A DNA stretch of 64,000 bases from positions 1-64,000 of the forward strand of contig JASAND010008723.1 in assembly GCA_030248195.1 (NCBI GenBank). Direction: 5' to 3'. The position numbers and the translations under genes were made by a program. The notes beneath the pieces were generated by a model. That model was not told the origin of the DNA, searched no databases, and worked only from the letters and a program-made list of their open reading frames with translations. Source of the DNA: Trissonchulus latispiculum (Eukaryota > Nematoda > Enoplea > Enoplida > Ironidae). Below are positions 1 to 10,910 of the stretch, one piece after another (the stretch's first letter is position 1; every line of letters starts with the position of its first letter).

Positions 1-133
1 GGGGGATGGGGAAATTATATTGTACACGGTCCTTTTTGTAATTTACTTGTATCAAATTATGTTGTCTTTGAAATAAATTCAGTTTGGTTTGACTTTCACT
101 GTTAACTTCAAAATCACACACTCATTACGAACT

Positions 134-164
<31 letters not shown>

Positions 165-187
165 TCTCTTTTACCAAATTCCCATAA
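1..187 (+). mobile_element. 5' LTR (3' part) of a non-coding LTR retroelement
   Basis: Bases 1-187 match 2296-2477 nearly exactly, differing mainly in the CT microsatellite. The direct repeats flank 1.9 kb that ends in a polypurine tract, so this is the 5' LTR, cut by the window edge. Directly after it, AACTGGCGACCGTGTAC (189-205) resembles a primer binding site. Confidence 0.75.
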
Positions 188-2079
188 AACTGGCGACCGT
201 GTACATATGAGTAGATTTTGAAGTTTTAAAATTTCAAAGGGTTTTGACCAACCTCTAACCTTGGGTGCCTGACTTGACCAGTTGACCCATGGTCAAGTCA
301 GGCTAAAGCTTCTGATTCGACTTTTTTATGACTTTCCACTTCAAAAGAGGGGGTAATTCCTCATCTCGCTTTTGCTATCAAAATTTAAAAATAGATCTTT
401 AAATTTTTTGCACTTTTAAAAATTTTCTGCACGTTGCACTTTACCTATCTTTAATTTTCGGTTATTTTTAGCAGTGTTTCAGGAATCTATTGACAACATG
501 GGATCTGCTGGATCAGTCGGTGGGATTCTGGCCATGGTCGGAAGGTCCTTGGATTTCTGTTCGGCCGAAGACGTCTTTGGGGCTTCTACCGTGGCTTGGG
601 TGTCACCGCCTGTTCCGGCAAGATCCCATGGAATCAGGTCGTAAAGTTTCTTTTATTAATGTTTCTGCATTCGACTTGAAATTAAATTTATTATTTGAAT
701 TTTTATTATTTGAAGAGTCACCTAGTTTTCTTTTGATAGGGAAGCTGTCAGTAATCCTTGACCCAGGATCAGGATTCCTGGGGTTCGGATTTCTGCCTGT
801 TTCTCTCCTCAAATTCATGAGTTTGGAAATTAGTCTGTAGTGTTCTGAGAGCTTTTGTTTATTGTATTTGAAAATTATGTCAGTCCGTACACTCATATTT
901 GTTCTTTGTTCTAGTTCCCTTCTCACCGCCCGTCCCGGCAGGCCTGTGTCTCCCCTTGTGAGCGCCAGGTTTGAATGGTTGGGGTTGGTCGTCTGAACCC
1001 GGAGGTTTTGTTTCTTGGTTTGGGTGAGCTCGTCTGGGCTCTGGACTGGTTGGGTTCTTGTCTACGGTCCCTCAGTGCTATCAATCTTTTCGGAGGGTTC
1101 TAGCCCTTTGGCGGGCGGCCCTCCGGGGGCACAGGCGGGACCTCATTTGGATTGATTGGCCGGTTTCTTTTGTTCCGGTATTTGTGGGATGGCCAGTTGT
1201 GGCGCCTTAGAACTTTTATATTGGTTGGTTGTGTGCTTATTGGCAGGAAGTTGGTTCGCGGTTGGTGACGTGGGGTGGACCCGTGTTTATTCGTGGAAAC
1301 GGGTGTGTTGTCGGGTGACGCATTTTGCTGGTAACAAACCGCCTTTCCCCGGCACAGGTCTGTCCTTCCCATTCTCCCCATTTGTTCTTCGTTTTGTTCT
1401 TATTTGTGTATTTTATGTGCCGATATCTTTAATAGTGGTGGGGGGGGAATTGCTGTCTGATTTTGGGTTATGTGTGGGTGGAGGGAGCCGTGGGTCAAAT
1501 TTTACTTTTAAATTCTTCTTTTGCTCAGGCAGGAGGTTTCGGATTTTGGGGTTTTCATTGGGGTGGGTGCTCGCTACCTTGGCTAGGCCATTGTACGGTA
1601 TATACTATGTTATTCTTTTCCAGTTTCATATTTGCTATGGGGATGTTACTTTTTTGGGTTTAACTTAACATATTTTTCAAAAAGTTCAGTCAGAAGTTTG
1701 GGAATCTTCGTCGAAAGTTCCTGAATATTGTTCTGAAGTTCAAGATTATTATTTGTTTGTTCAAAACTTTAGCCTCTCTTTTGTGAGGGTGCTTTCTCGT
1801 TGCGGTCGTCATTCTCTGTCCTGTGTATATATTGTATTGTGACTTGTGTGTATTTTTGCTTTATCCAGGCAGGTGACCGGTAGTGGGCCCGTGTGGTGTT
1901 GTTGTGGCACCTAGCCTGTGTTAGTCGCTAGGGAGGTTCTCTAGTGTAGTTTTATGGTTTTGTGAAGGTTTCTCACACGCGTTTTACCGTACTAGTACGT
2001 AGGCTACGTTGGCTAATCATAATTTTATCCTACTAATTTTTTGGATCGCGGCGAGGGCGCGCGCTTTCAAAAGAGGGGG
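188..2079 (+). mobile_element. Internal region of a non-coding LTR element
   Basis: Lies between the two LTR copies. It is unusually G/T-rich and has no recognisable gag, protease, reverse transcriptase or integrase. The open frames here (for example 1156-1668) look compositional. It ends with the polypurine tract CAAAAGAGGGGG at 2068-2079; a second, similar tract occurs at about 342-353. Fits a non-autonomous (LARD-like) derivative that must rely on a partner element. Confidence 0.6.
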
Positions 2080-2477
2080 TATTTTGTGGAAATTTCCTTG
2101 TTTACAAAAGTCTAACAACTTCGGAACGAATATGCAAATTACAAATTCGGCATTTTCGTAATATGCAAATTAGTTTTGACAATATAAAAGGGAGGGAATT
2201 TTCAACATTTTCGATCACTTTCCATTGACTCCAAGAGGCATTCAAATTGGAAGAAATTGTACGGAGGAGGCCGCCAATGTTAGAGGTTGGTTATGGGGGG
2301 ATGGGGAAATTATATTGTACACGGTCATTTTTGTAATTTACTTGTATCAAATTATGTTGTCTTTGAAATAAATTCAGTTTGGTTTGACTTTCACTGTTAA
2401 CTTCAAAATCACACACTCATTACGAACTTAGCAATCTCTCTCTCTCTCTTCTCTTCTCTTTTATCAAATTCCCATAA
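2080..2477 (+). mobile_element. 3' LTR of the same element
   Basis: About 398 bp, starting TATTTTGTGGAAATT after the polypurine tract and ending near CCCATAA. It holds ATATAAAAGGGAGGG (about 2183), a plausible TATA-type promoter, and a CT microsatellite near the end. A related LTR is at 55837-56218. The terminal bases are not the usual TG...CA, so exact ends are uncertain. Confidence 0.7.
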
Positions 2478-2735
2478 TTCCCTAATAAAAAGTAGCTAGG
2501 ATTACGCACGTAGGTATGTATTATGTGATTATGTAATTTATAACCTCTTGAAAATTATGCAATTCGCGCAATAATTAGTTAAAGTTCCGAAATTTTGCAA
2601 ATTTGTCCATTTGGTTGCGTTGATGTGTTAAAGAAAGTTTTGCAAAATTTTGCTAAAATTCTGGACCCGAAATATATCAAAAAAGGGTCAGTTGGAGGAC
2701 AATAATTCTAAAATCTCATTAATATTGACCCTCGG

Positions 2736-2754
2736 TGACCAGCTAGGTCACCCC
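2736..2754. promoter_or_regulatory. Perfect inverted repeat GGTGACC-5-GGTCACC
   Basis: Reads GGTGACCAGCTAGGTCACC. The arms contain everted TGACC/GGTCA half-sites of the nuclear-receptor type. It lies 35 bp from the heat-shock element. The role is inferred only from the motif. Confidence 0.35.
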
Positions 2755-2787
2755 GCCGCTGCGCACCAAGTGCAAAAGGTGGCAAGC

Positions 2788-2815
2788 TTCTAGAAGGTTC
2801 TAGAACTTTCTAGAA
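2788..2815. promoter_or_regulatory. Six-unit heat-shock element
   Basis: Three TTCTAGAA blocks in exact 5-bp register, giving six alternating inverted GAA pentamers without a mismatch. This is the ideal binding site for trimeric HSF. No gene start could be assigned on either side. A TATA-like AATTTTTAATTT follows near 2905 on the plus strand. Confidence 0.7.
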
Positions 2816-5800
2816 GCTTTGCCTTAAAGTCAAAGAAGAATCCGCTCCCCGAGCTTGCTAATGACCTGTCACCGAGCTGTCAGCAAAGCTGTCAGCTCGG
2901 TCCCAAAATTTTTAATTTCAATTAGTGTTCGTTTGAGTGCAACCGAGAGCGGTTGCTTCCCCCCTCCCTTTTAGTGCGTTCTCCAGTGCAATTGTCATTG
3001 CATGGGGAATCAAGCGCACTCACCCTGGTTAGGCCAACAAAATTAGGACTTTTCTAACTAGGACAACTAGGAGTTGCCGGCCATATTGTTGCGTCACGGC
3101 TTTGTCAAGCCTCAAAGATCATTGTCTGTATTTTGTTTTATTTCAGCGTTAGGTCGGTGCTTAAATTAATAGGCGTTCTAAAAAGTGAAACTAACTCTCA
3201 ATCAGCGTTTAAAACAACTAGTCAACCTTTTAATTGTTAATTATCGAGCGTTTCCAGGGGAATGACCGGCTTCCCTAGTAGTTAGGTTAATTATTATTAG
3301 TAGTTTTGGTTTTGTAATGACTGCTTAGCAATCATTACTCACGTGGCTTTCTAAACTTCAAAACTTTCCTCAAAATATTACAAAGTTCTCAAAGTTCTGC
3401 GCTACAAGTCGAGTTTTAAAACCCTAAAACTAGCACCAAAATATCAACCAATTTTCTCTTAAAGTAACAGTTAGTGTTATTAAGATATGTTTGAAATAAT
3501 AGCTAGGAAGTCAGAATAGCAAGTGCATTTAGGACTAGACTTGCCTGAATTGTTTTGTAACCATGCTTGTAGTTGGAATTAGTTAGGTAGTAATTAGCTA
3601 AGAAATTGTATGTTTGAGTGTGTGTTTGCGCGTGTAAATGTGTGTGTGTGATAGCTCCTGTGACTGTGCTTGTTTGGGGTAACTCACGTAAACTCCTTCC
3701 GTCCGACGAGGGTTGTGAGCTCTGCCAGAAGCGAATAATGCTCAGGTAATAGGCAGGAAAAGATGCATACTTGTAGTTCATGTGAATAAACAAACCTAAG
3801 GTTGGTATGGGTATGTTCTAGTCCGAGTGTGGTATAAATGTAGTATAACTGTTCCCTAGTTGGCGGTTTAAGTGTTAGTATAAATGTTGCATATGTGTAG
3901 TATAAATGGTTATTAAGTAGCTATATGCTGTATGAACCTTGTTTAGCTAAGAAATAGGATTGCATAACCAAGCATTAGGTTATTTGTGATGCACTAACGT
4001 ATATGTGATTGTTGCAAGTTTATGTAGTACGGTTAATAATAATAATTAGGAATGTGATAATGTAAATGCGTGATAACTGACTGTGCATATGCCATGTGTG
4101 AAACACCGAAACTATACCAAGGTTTACATAATACGCAGGAAAGTAATAGTAGGTAACGTAATTCCAGTGGATGAGTCTTGCGTGCATGTCTGGAAGTCTG
4201 CGAATGTTTGATTAGGTAGGTAATCTAGGTTAAGATCCTGAATGGCCAATATGCAAATGAGGTTCAAAACGTGGGATCTAGGGTCACGGGGACCCCGCAT
4301 TAGGTTCTTATCGGTCGAAAGGGAATATCCTCGATTCGTCCGCGTAGGCCACTCTTTGTTAAGAGTGCGGACGAATCGCATGAAGGAAACCTATCCAGTG
4401 GTTGATTTTTACGCAAAATAAGCACAGTATTTTTCACAATCTCCGTATAAAAAGTATGAGAATCGTTCGTAAGACCTATATTGGAGGTAGCTTTTAGTTT
4501 TTAGCTTCGTTTCTTCTAAGTTCGAAACCAATACACATTGTTATTGCTACTTTTGGTCAAATTAACTATATTCAGTCTATATTGTTCTCGCAATAATGAC
4601 AGCTGTAACCTTTTTAAGTTCGAGACCGATACATATTGTTGTTGCCATTTTCGGTTGGTTCAGTCATATTCAACCCAAATTCTAATTATGACCGCAGTAA
4701 CGGTCTGGCACCATTTCATAACAGTGCCTACGTTTGAAGACAAAGCTAGCAATATTCTGTTACACACTATTCAGCAAGGGTAAAAGGTCAACTTTGCTCA
4801 GCCAATAGTCGTTACAAATTTGGTTTATCATAATCTTTCACAAATGCTAATAATAAGCATCGGTAAATCAGTAATTTTAGTTAACATTAAGTAGTAACCA
4901 GTAATGTACCTGAAATAAGTGAAATAACAGTTAGTTACGTAGGTATTATGGATAGTTTACTGGAACCATCTTCCAATGAATGCGAAATAATCAAAGTGCG
5001 TGAATTTAATCAGTTTCCGAAGTTCGATATCTGTTAAAGCAGGAAGTTGTTATCTTCCTCGTTTAGGACCCAGGAAATTGGAGGTCTTAAACCTAATTAC
5101 TGTATTTTTATCAAATCTGCGTGTTAACTCTTTTCTAATTAGTTAATGTTTGTTACAAGTAGGAAGTTGTCACCTTCCTTGTTCGGACCTGGAAAACGAA
5201 AGGTCCTAGATTCGATTACGCCCGAACAAATTAACGTTACGCGTTCCAAGACGAATGAATATCTGCCCGTTTCGAATAAGTTTAGAAGAATCCCACTTTC
5301 GAGTTTCTGAGTTGAACTGCGCAGAAGCATGTTGTATAAGGCGAAATCTGGGTGCAAATACAATTCTTGCACGAAGAGTGCAAGAAATTGTCCGACAAAT
5401 AGTATTTCGCCCCAAAATTAATTCCTTTATGCAGTGACATTGTCAAAACTATCCAACATTACGATATTCTCGCCAAAATTTCAAGTCTTCGCGATTAACT
5501 CAAGTTACAAGCCTAGTTCATGTTCAGAAAGCCAAAAATGTGAGTAATGGTTGCTGGGTTCGAATCCCGCACCTATATATAACTTGTACTAATGGGTTTT
5601 ATCCCGTTTGATTCAGGTGCGGAAGGACAGTCGCTCTGCCACAGTTCGTATCCTGAATTCCAGACCTCAGTGAATCAGAGGTGTAGCAACGATTCTGTAG
5701 TGATTATCAGTTTGCGAGATTAGTCCGGAAAATGACCAGATTATTGGAAGATTTGCCCTGTTGGATAACTCTGTTTTGAATCAGACTAGCTGAAGGTACA

Positions 5801-8117
5801 TTAGAGGCTGCGCACGCCTGATTGATAACGATCACCGACCTGACCGCACCTATCTCAATTGTGGGACCTAAAACCTAAAAGACGAACCTTGTTGATAACT
5901 CTGAAATCTGAACTTTGCAGTAAATTGAACTTTATTATTTCTGCTGAAAATGGGTTCCAATACTCGATCTTTTGGCATGGAAATTGGGGTTGTTATCCCC
6001 TCCTCTCTTGCCTAAGCCTCATCGATTATTAGCAGTGATTAGACTAGAAGACTAAAGAAGAGATTAAATTAAGAACTTGTACTAACCCCGTAACCGTATT
6101 CCAGGAAACCCCCAACCGGACCGACCCTTGTATTATCCCCCCAGGTGACCGAACAGCATCCGAAAGTGCTATTGTTACTGGCATTTCGGGCTCACCCCTA
6201 GACCGGAATCTTGTACTACTAATCCCTTTAATTTAGTTAATTTATGTGGAGGCAGCAAATTCTGCTTACTGGCATTGAGAGTTTTAGAAGAATCTTAGAA
6301 GGAAATAATACTCAGATTTTTATGAAGTTATTCTAAGAAGTTATTTGTAGTAGCTGTGATTAGCATTGATTGATTTTTGTAGTAGCTGTGATTGGCATTG
6401 ATTGATTCGTATTTGTTATTTGTGGTCAAGATCTGATGAGGTTTTATGACTTAGCTAGTTGAGCATTTGGGATTCCTTTTCTGGTATTGATGTGAACATA
6501 GCTACCTAAAATTTGAATTCTTGATTGGTGAACAGTTTTGTACATGTTGTCCGAAAACTCTTTGTGTGAATTTTGTATTTCTGTGACGTTATCTGAATTT
6601 CTGCGTGAGTACCTTTGATGGAGAAATTGAAAGGAAAATCGTCTGAGAGGAGCCTTGAGAAAAGCCCTAAAGTAATCAAAGTTGACCCCAAAAGTTACGT
6701 AAGCTCTTTCGATGTCAAACTGGGTCGGCTCTCTGACGAAAACAAAGAGAGCCGACGAAAACAGGCATACGGTAGGAGCACAGCGATTGGACCGTTAAAA
6801 AAGTTAGAAGCGCCCTCTATCGGGGGTACGGCTGAAGTTCAGTTCGGGGAAAGACCTGAACTTCAGTCTTGGGTTGGCAACCATCGTGTGCAGTTGTGTG
6901 TTTACGAAGTATTCGTTTTCACTTGTTATTTGGTCGGCTGTTGAGCCGTTGGCTGGAGAGAGCCTGTCACCTTTTTGGTCGCGAAGACCTTCAGTTCTCG
7001 GAACGAGACTGAGTTGGAGGATTTGTACTGTTTTCTGCTGTCTTTGTTGCCACCCGGATTCGACCTTATTAGCTGTGATTTTATCCTTCCCTTCCAATCG
7101 CTGTCTCCTACCGGAGCCCGCCTTTTCAGCATCAACTCCTTTGGATCACCTGGAAGGTAAACCGATGAGTAAGCTGAGTTGTGGTAAATAATTTGAGAAC
7201 GTTCAAAGAACTGACAAAAACTTAGGTTGCAGATATTTCCCTGTCTTCAACACTGAATTGGGCATTGACTAGTAATCTTGCTATTTTCTTATGTTCAACA
7301 CTGACTCGTTTTTGATTAGGATTGTTGTGAATTTTTTGATGTCTACCTAAGGAATAACGCTTCTTGTGTGACCTGACTGTTTGTATGTGTCTATGCATTG
7401 TTATTATACCTTAACGGCGGAATATTGAATGTATAACTTGTTTGATACGTATGTTGGTAGTTTGACCGGGTAAAGTGATAGTTAATTATATTAAAACCTT
7501 GTAAAACACAAACGACTAATTTTGATTAGGTCCCCAGTTAGATAGTGGAAGTTTTAGGTGAACTGGCAACTACGATTTAAACGAGATAGGCTGACATTTG
7601 AACCCCTGGTATTGCAATTAATCGTATCATTGTGAATGTGGGAGGCTTAGAGGAGCTGAACCAGTGCTATAGAGTTCAGAGAACCAAGACTAGTAGACCC
7701 CATTTTATTACATTTAACTTGTTGTGTAGATCTTCTTATTATTGGTTTATATTGTCCTTGGTAAGGAGGACGGACAAAGAGTTTTATTTTAAAACACGGG
7801 CACAAGCATATAGGGACCGCACAGTAGAGTTTAGTGATAGATTTAGTAGTTAGTTAGTTGACGACAAGAGACGAAAGAAAGAATTAGTTGAGCTGAGTTA
7901 AGGAGTCAAAACCTTGTCCGTATCAATAATTACTAATTTGAGTAAAGTGAGTACTGGCAACTCTGGCAAACTACTATATATATTGTTTGCTGATAATTAT
8001 CGATTTGTATTGTAAATTGCCATTCGTATTGTCCATAGCTTTACTGGCAACTATACCCACTGTACTCACTATTGTTTCTATTATAATCAGTCCCATTATT
8101 TGTATCAATAAATTGCA
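2816..8117. other. Unresolved 5.3-kb region, no gene model
   Basis: No conserved domain seen. It contains an inverted repeat around CCGAGCT...AGCTCGG (about 2872-2901), a diverged duplicated block at 5038-5090 and 5160-5215 (AGGAAGTTGT...CTTCCT...GGACC), a 33-bp tandem pair around 6345-6407 (TAGTAGCTGTGATT), a B-box-like GGTTCGAATCC at 5558-5568, and the reading frame 6618-6944. Possibly decayed retroelement sequence or an untranslated transcript driven by the heat-shock element. Neither is proven. Confidence 0.4.
6618..6944 (+). CDS. Doubtful Lys/Ser-rich open frame
   Basis: ATG at 6618, about 108 codons. The first 60 residues are hydrophilic and protein-like (EKLKGKSSERSLEKSPKV, then RLSDENKESRRKQAYGRS); the rest is less convincing. 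A GTAGGA donor candidate follows the AYG codons. No family recognised. It could be an exon, a decayed gag-like segment or chance. Confidence 0.2.
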   Translation: MEKLKGKSSERSLEKSPKVIKVDPKSYVSSFDVKLGRLSDENKESRRKQAYGRSTAIGPLKKLEAPSIGGTAEVQFGERPELQSWVGNHRVQLCVYEVFVFTCYLVGC

Positions 8118-8571
8118 GTGCCTTATAGTCAGTTTTGTGAGCTAAGGCATCAAATGCTGGTCAAGATATTTGAGCCGGATCTGACCCCTGAACAAGTAAG
8201 CGATTATAATCTGACCCCTTGGGCCCTACAAAGACACCAATCATCAATTCTTGATCTTGATTTGTCAATCAAGATCTATTCAGCAAAGTTCATTGTTACT
8301 GAACTAAACTTATCCTCCGGAAAGCAAGTGTCGACCCCGCTTGCAAGAGAGATCAGCAGAAGCCCTACCCCTATCAAACGGACTCACGATCATGACCCCT
8401 ATCCAGGTTGGCCGCAAGGAATTCTCAGTTTTGGACACACCACCTTCTGGGAATCCAGTGCTTAAGCTTATCTTCCAGATAAACGTGCCGACCTTCCGTG
8501 CTTTGAAGTGGTTGTCACCCAGAGCTAGTGTTTTGTTAGACCGAAACTTCTGTCTGATAAATAACACATGA
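8118..8571 (+). pseudogene. Doubtful broken coding segment
   Basis: Two overlapping plus-strand frames: 8118-8465 (VKIFEPDLTPEQVSDYNL) and 8341-8571 (GRKEFSVLDTPPSGNPVL). Both read like protein and would join through one frameshift near 8400. An acceptor-like TTGCAG precedes 8118. No family recognised. Could be a decayed retroelement gene. Confidence 0.22.
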
Positions 8572-9123
8572 AATTGTTATTTTCTGCCACCAAATCACTT
8601 GTTTTTGTAAAAAATGTTGGAACAACAAGTAAGAATACCATAATGTTAGTGTTTAAAAGCATGTCTAGGCAAAATTGCTTCTACAAAGGGCACGCACCCA
8701 AATTAGCATACACAATAGTCAGTAACTATTTACCTCTTATCAAGGTAAGTTCCAACTAATATTTTAAGCCGAAACAATTTTAGAAGGAAAGTCTGTTACC
8801 AGCCAGAACAATTTTAAGCAATCGGCATGAAATCAAATGTTTAGTCCAACACTGACGGAATTCGTGCAGTGTATTTTTAGTTTATAAAAAAGTACGTAAA
8901 TATACATGACTAAATTTATAGTAAGTAGGCAGACATGTGTTGGCAGTAGATTCGGGAATGGCAACTCAGTCAGCAACCGAATTTTTTCCGGAATGCTCAA
9001 AAGGTAAAAGTAATACTTTTTTAGGTTTGGATTTGCGTAGGAAAGCCTTTCCAACTTCGCCTTCTAGCAAACAGCATGCACTCAAACCAATTGGCAAATT
9101 AGCTCACAGACTCTTATCCATAC
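8572..9123. other. Start of copy 1 intron 1 or 3' flank; no gene seen
   Basis: AT-rich. ACAATTTTA recurs twice at 8775-8815. Exon 2 of the tetraspan family is not present in this stretch. Confidence 0.4.
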
Positions 9124-9577
9124 CATTTCCGGCGGCCACAATTATCATCATAATAACCAACCACTGAACCATCTCTCTGCATGATGAATAGAACGGAGCA
9201 TTTCGCAGATCTGGCAACCAGTGATTTGCCAGATCGAAGAGTATGGCGATGTTGAAACCGAAACCGGTTCCGGCTAAAATCGACTGGATGTAGTAACCAT
9301 TGGCCTTCTCTTGGCCGGACGTTAGGATCAGGTGAAGCAGTGCAAGCCCGATAGTAAGCGCCGGCCCCCAGATACAGGAATAGTTGGACCTATCGGGGGG
9401 TCCTTCCGGGCTCCACTCGTTGTATCGGTCGTTTCGATGGTGTTGATTATACCGATAGCTATCGATATATTCATAGGTGTATGCATAGTTGGAAATTACC
9501 ACTGCCGCCACACCGATTCCAAGCAAAATTAGCGCTAAGAGCAATTCGAAACAAACTAAAGTTTTGCGTGGCTGCAT
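9124..9577 (-). CDS. Tetraspan family copy 1, exon 1 only
   Basis: Encodes 151 residues plus one base: TM1 at about 7-29, a Tyr/Asn-rich loop, SNYSC at 64-68 with an N-Y-S sequon, TM2, TM3 and the first half of TM4. The start is ATG at 9577, aligning with the four paralogues. The donor GTATGG follows AAATG at 9123 in phase 1, as in the other copies. Relative to copy 2 it lacks 8 codons in the first loop and 8 codons (the SGKER region) before TM4; both deletions are in frame. I found no exon 2 or exon 3 between 1 and 9100. They may lie beyond the window, since copy 2 has a 9-kb intron 1, or be lost. Function unknown. Either an active gene with a long intron or a 3'-truncated relic. Confidence 0.7.
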
Positions 9578-9680
9578 TGTTAGCTAAAACTTCAAAAAGT
9601 AACAAATTGTATTTGCACAGACCCTGAGGCTGATAGCTAGTTTAAGTTCATTAACATAGAATACTCATGGCTAACGGACT

Positions 9681-9700
9681 GATAAAAGTTCTCTTTAACT
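9681..9700 (-). promoter_or_regulatory. A/T-rich element shared by copies 1 and 5
   Basis: Plus strand GATAAAAGTTCTCTTTAA, about 105 bp upstream of the copy 1 ATG, resembles GAATAAAAATCCTCTTTAA at 60722-60742, about 95 bp upstream of copy 5. TTAAGTTCAT also recurs at both sites, 20-50 bp nearer the ATG. A core promoter is possible; the role is not established. Confidence 0.35.
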
Positions 9701-10044
9701 CTAACATATTGTATTTGAGCATAATTTATTTCGCTTATGTCACCAAAAACGTGTTTAATAGCTGTTGAAGCTGGAGGTTAAATTAAACAATTTCTGTGAC
9801 TAAACTAAACTAAACTAAACAAAACAGAAACCTTCTGTTTGGTAGACTCTACAGTAACCGATGCTGTTTACATAAAAATAATGATTGTGTTAATCTGCTT
9901 GCCCACAGCTCGCTTGCAGTCTAAAAGTTTTAAATTAGTCTACTAAGCCCTTTTTGGTGTGCGCATTCACCTTCGAAATGCCTCCACAACTAAAGCTGGT
10001 AACATCGATAAAAAATAGTCTCTCATTAGGATTGCAAAGCTTAA

Positions 10045-10150
10045 CGAAAAACTAGTAATTTTCACAAAATTGTATGTAGCGGACATTAGAAACATTATTT
10101 GGGAAAATTATTGAAAATCTTAATGAACGCTTTATCACGCTTTGCACAAT
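10045..10150. repeat. Upstream block shared by copies 1, 3 and an isolated site
   Basis: The segment around CTAGTAATTTTCACAAAATT recurs upstream of copy 3 (34924-34985) and in isolation at 56580-56690. Distances from the ATG are 470 bp and 180 bp. It could be duplicated upstream sequence of the family unit. The isolated 56.6-kb copy then marks a lost or displaced gene start. Confidence 0.4.
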
Positions 10151-10186
10151 TCCATGCAGCTCCACTGATGAGGAAGTACATTGTCT

Positions 10187-10910
10187 GGGGCCGATTTCAT
10201 CATTAGTCACACGTTCACAAGCCACAACGTATGAACTTGTGACTTGTGTCCACAAGTTATCCAAAATTGGGTTTCATCAAAATTAGTAGGAGACTTTATG
10301 GCCACAAGTCACAAGCCACAAGTAAGTAAATAGCAGGCAAGTACACTGAAATGACGTCAGAGCTCCAAGTTGAGCAAAGTACTTGTGGTGAATGAAGAGA
10401 GCAAAAGAGAAGCAATTTGAAACCTAAGAACGGCAGTAAAGAAACATAACAGTAATTCAACAATAAAACATCGAACTGAAGGATTTTTGAAAGTGTAAAT
10501 TGCTAAGTAAAGAAATAAATAAAAAAATGGATACAATAAAGTAAACAAAATAAAAATTATCACAGCTAAATACACAAATCAAGATTAGGTAAATCAACGT
10601 AAACACTCAATTTAAAACATTATTGAAAAATTTCAAATTATATCAAATTTTGGTGCTGCAATTTTCGGTAAAATTTAATTCATCTCATTCGTTAATTGTA
10701 AATTAATTAACTGTTAAATGTAAATTGTCAATTAATTAATTCGAGAAATTGTTATCGCTCAGCTATCGTACAAATTTATTTGATATTAATTTTTTATTAA
10801 TTAGTATTTGAATGCCACAAGTAATACTTTGACTTGTGAGAATTCTTAGCTGTTAGCAGAAACTTGTGAACTTGTGACCTGTGGCTTGTGGCTTGATGAA
10901 CGAATCCTGG
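10187..10910. mobile_element. Foldback MITE rich in ACTTGTGGC
   Basis: Left end GGGGCCGATTTCATCA and right end TGATGAACGAATCCTGG are rough inverted matches. Both arms are dense in CACAAG/CTTGTG words (ACTTGTGACTTGTG on one side, CTTGTGACCTGTGGCTTGTG on the other). The centre is AT-rich and non-coding. Confidence 0.55.

Noticed and set aside
1156..1668. 170-codon plus-strand open frame
   Set aside because: G/T-rich interior of the LTR element; no domain, Gly/Phe/Leu bias follows from composition.
5520..5590. tRNA gene suggested by GGTTCGAATCC
   Set aside because: The B-box is good but no A-box or matching acceptor stem precedes it; at most a tRNA-derived repeat fragment.
9085..9105. Exon 2 of copy 1 from CCAATTGGCAAA
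   Set aside because: Only 12 bases resemble exon 2 of copy 4; the surrounding sequence, acceptor and frame do not.
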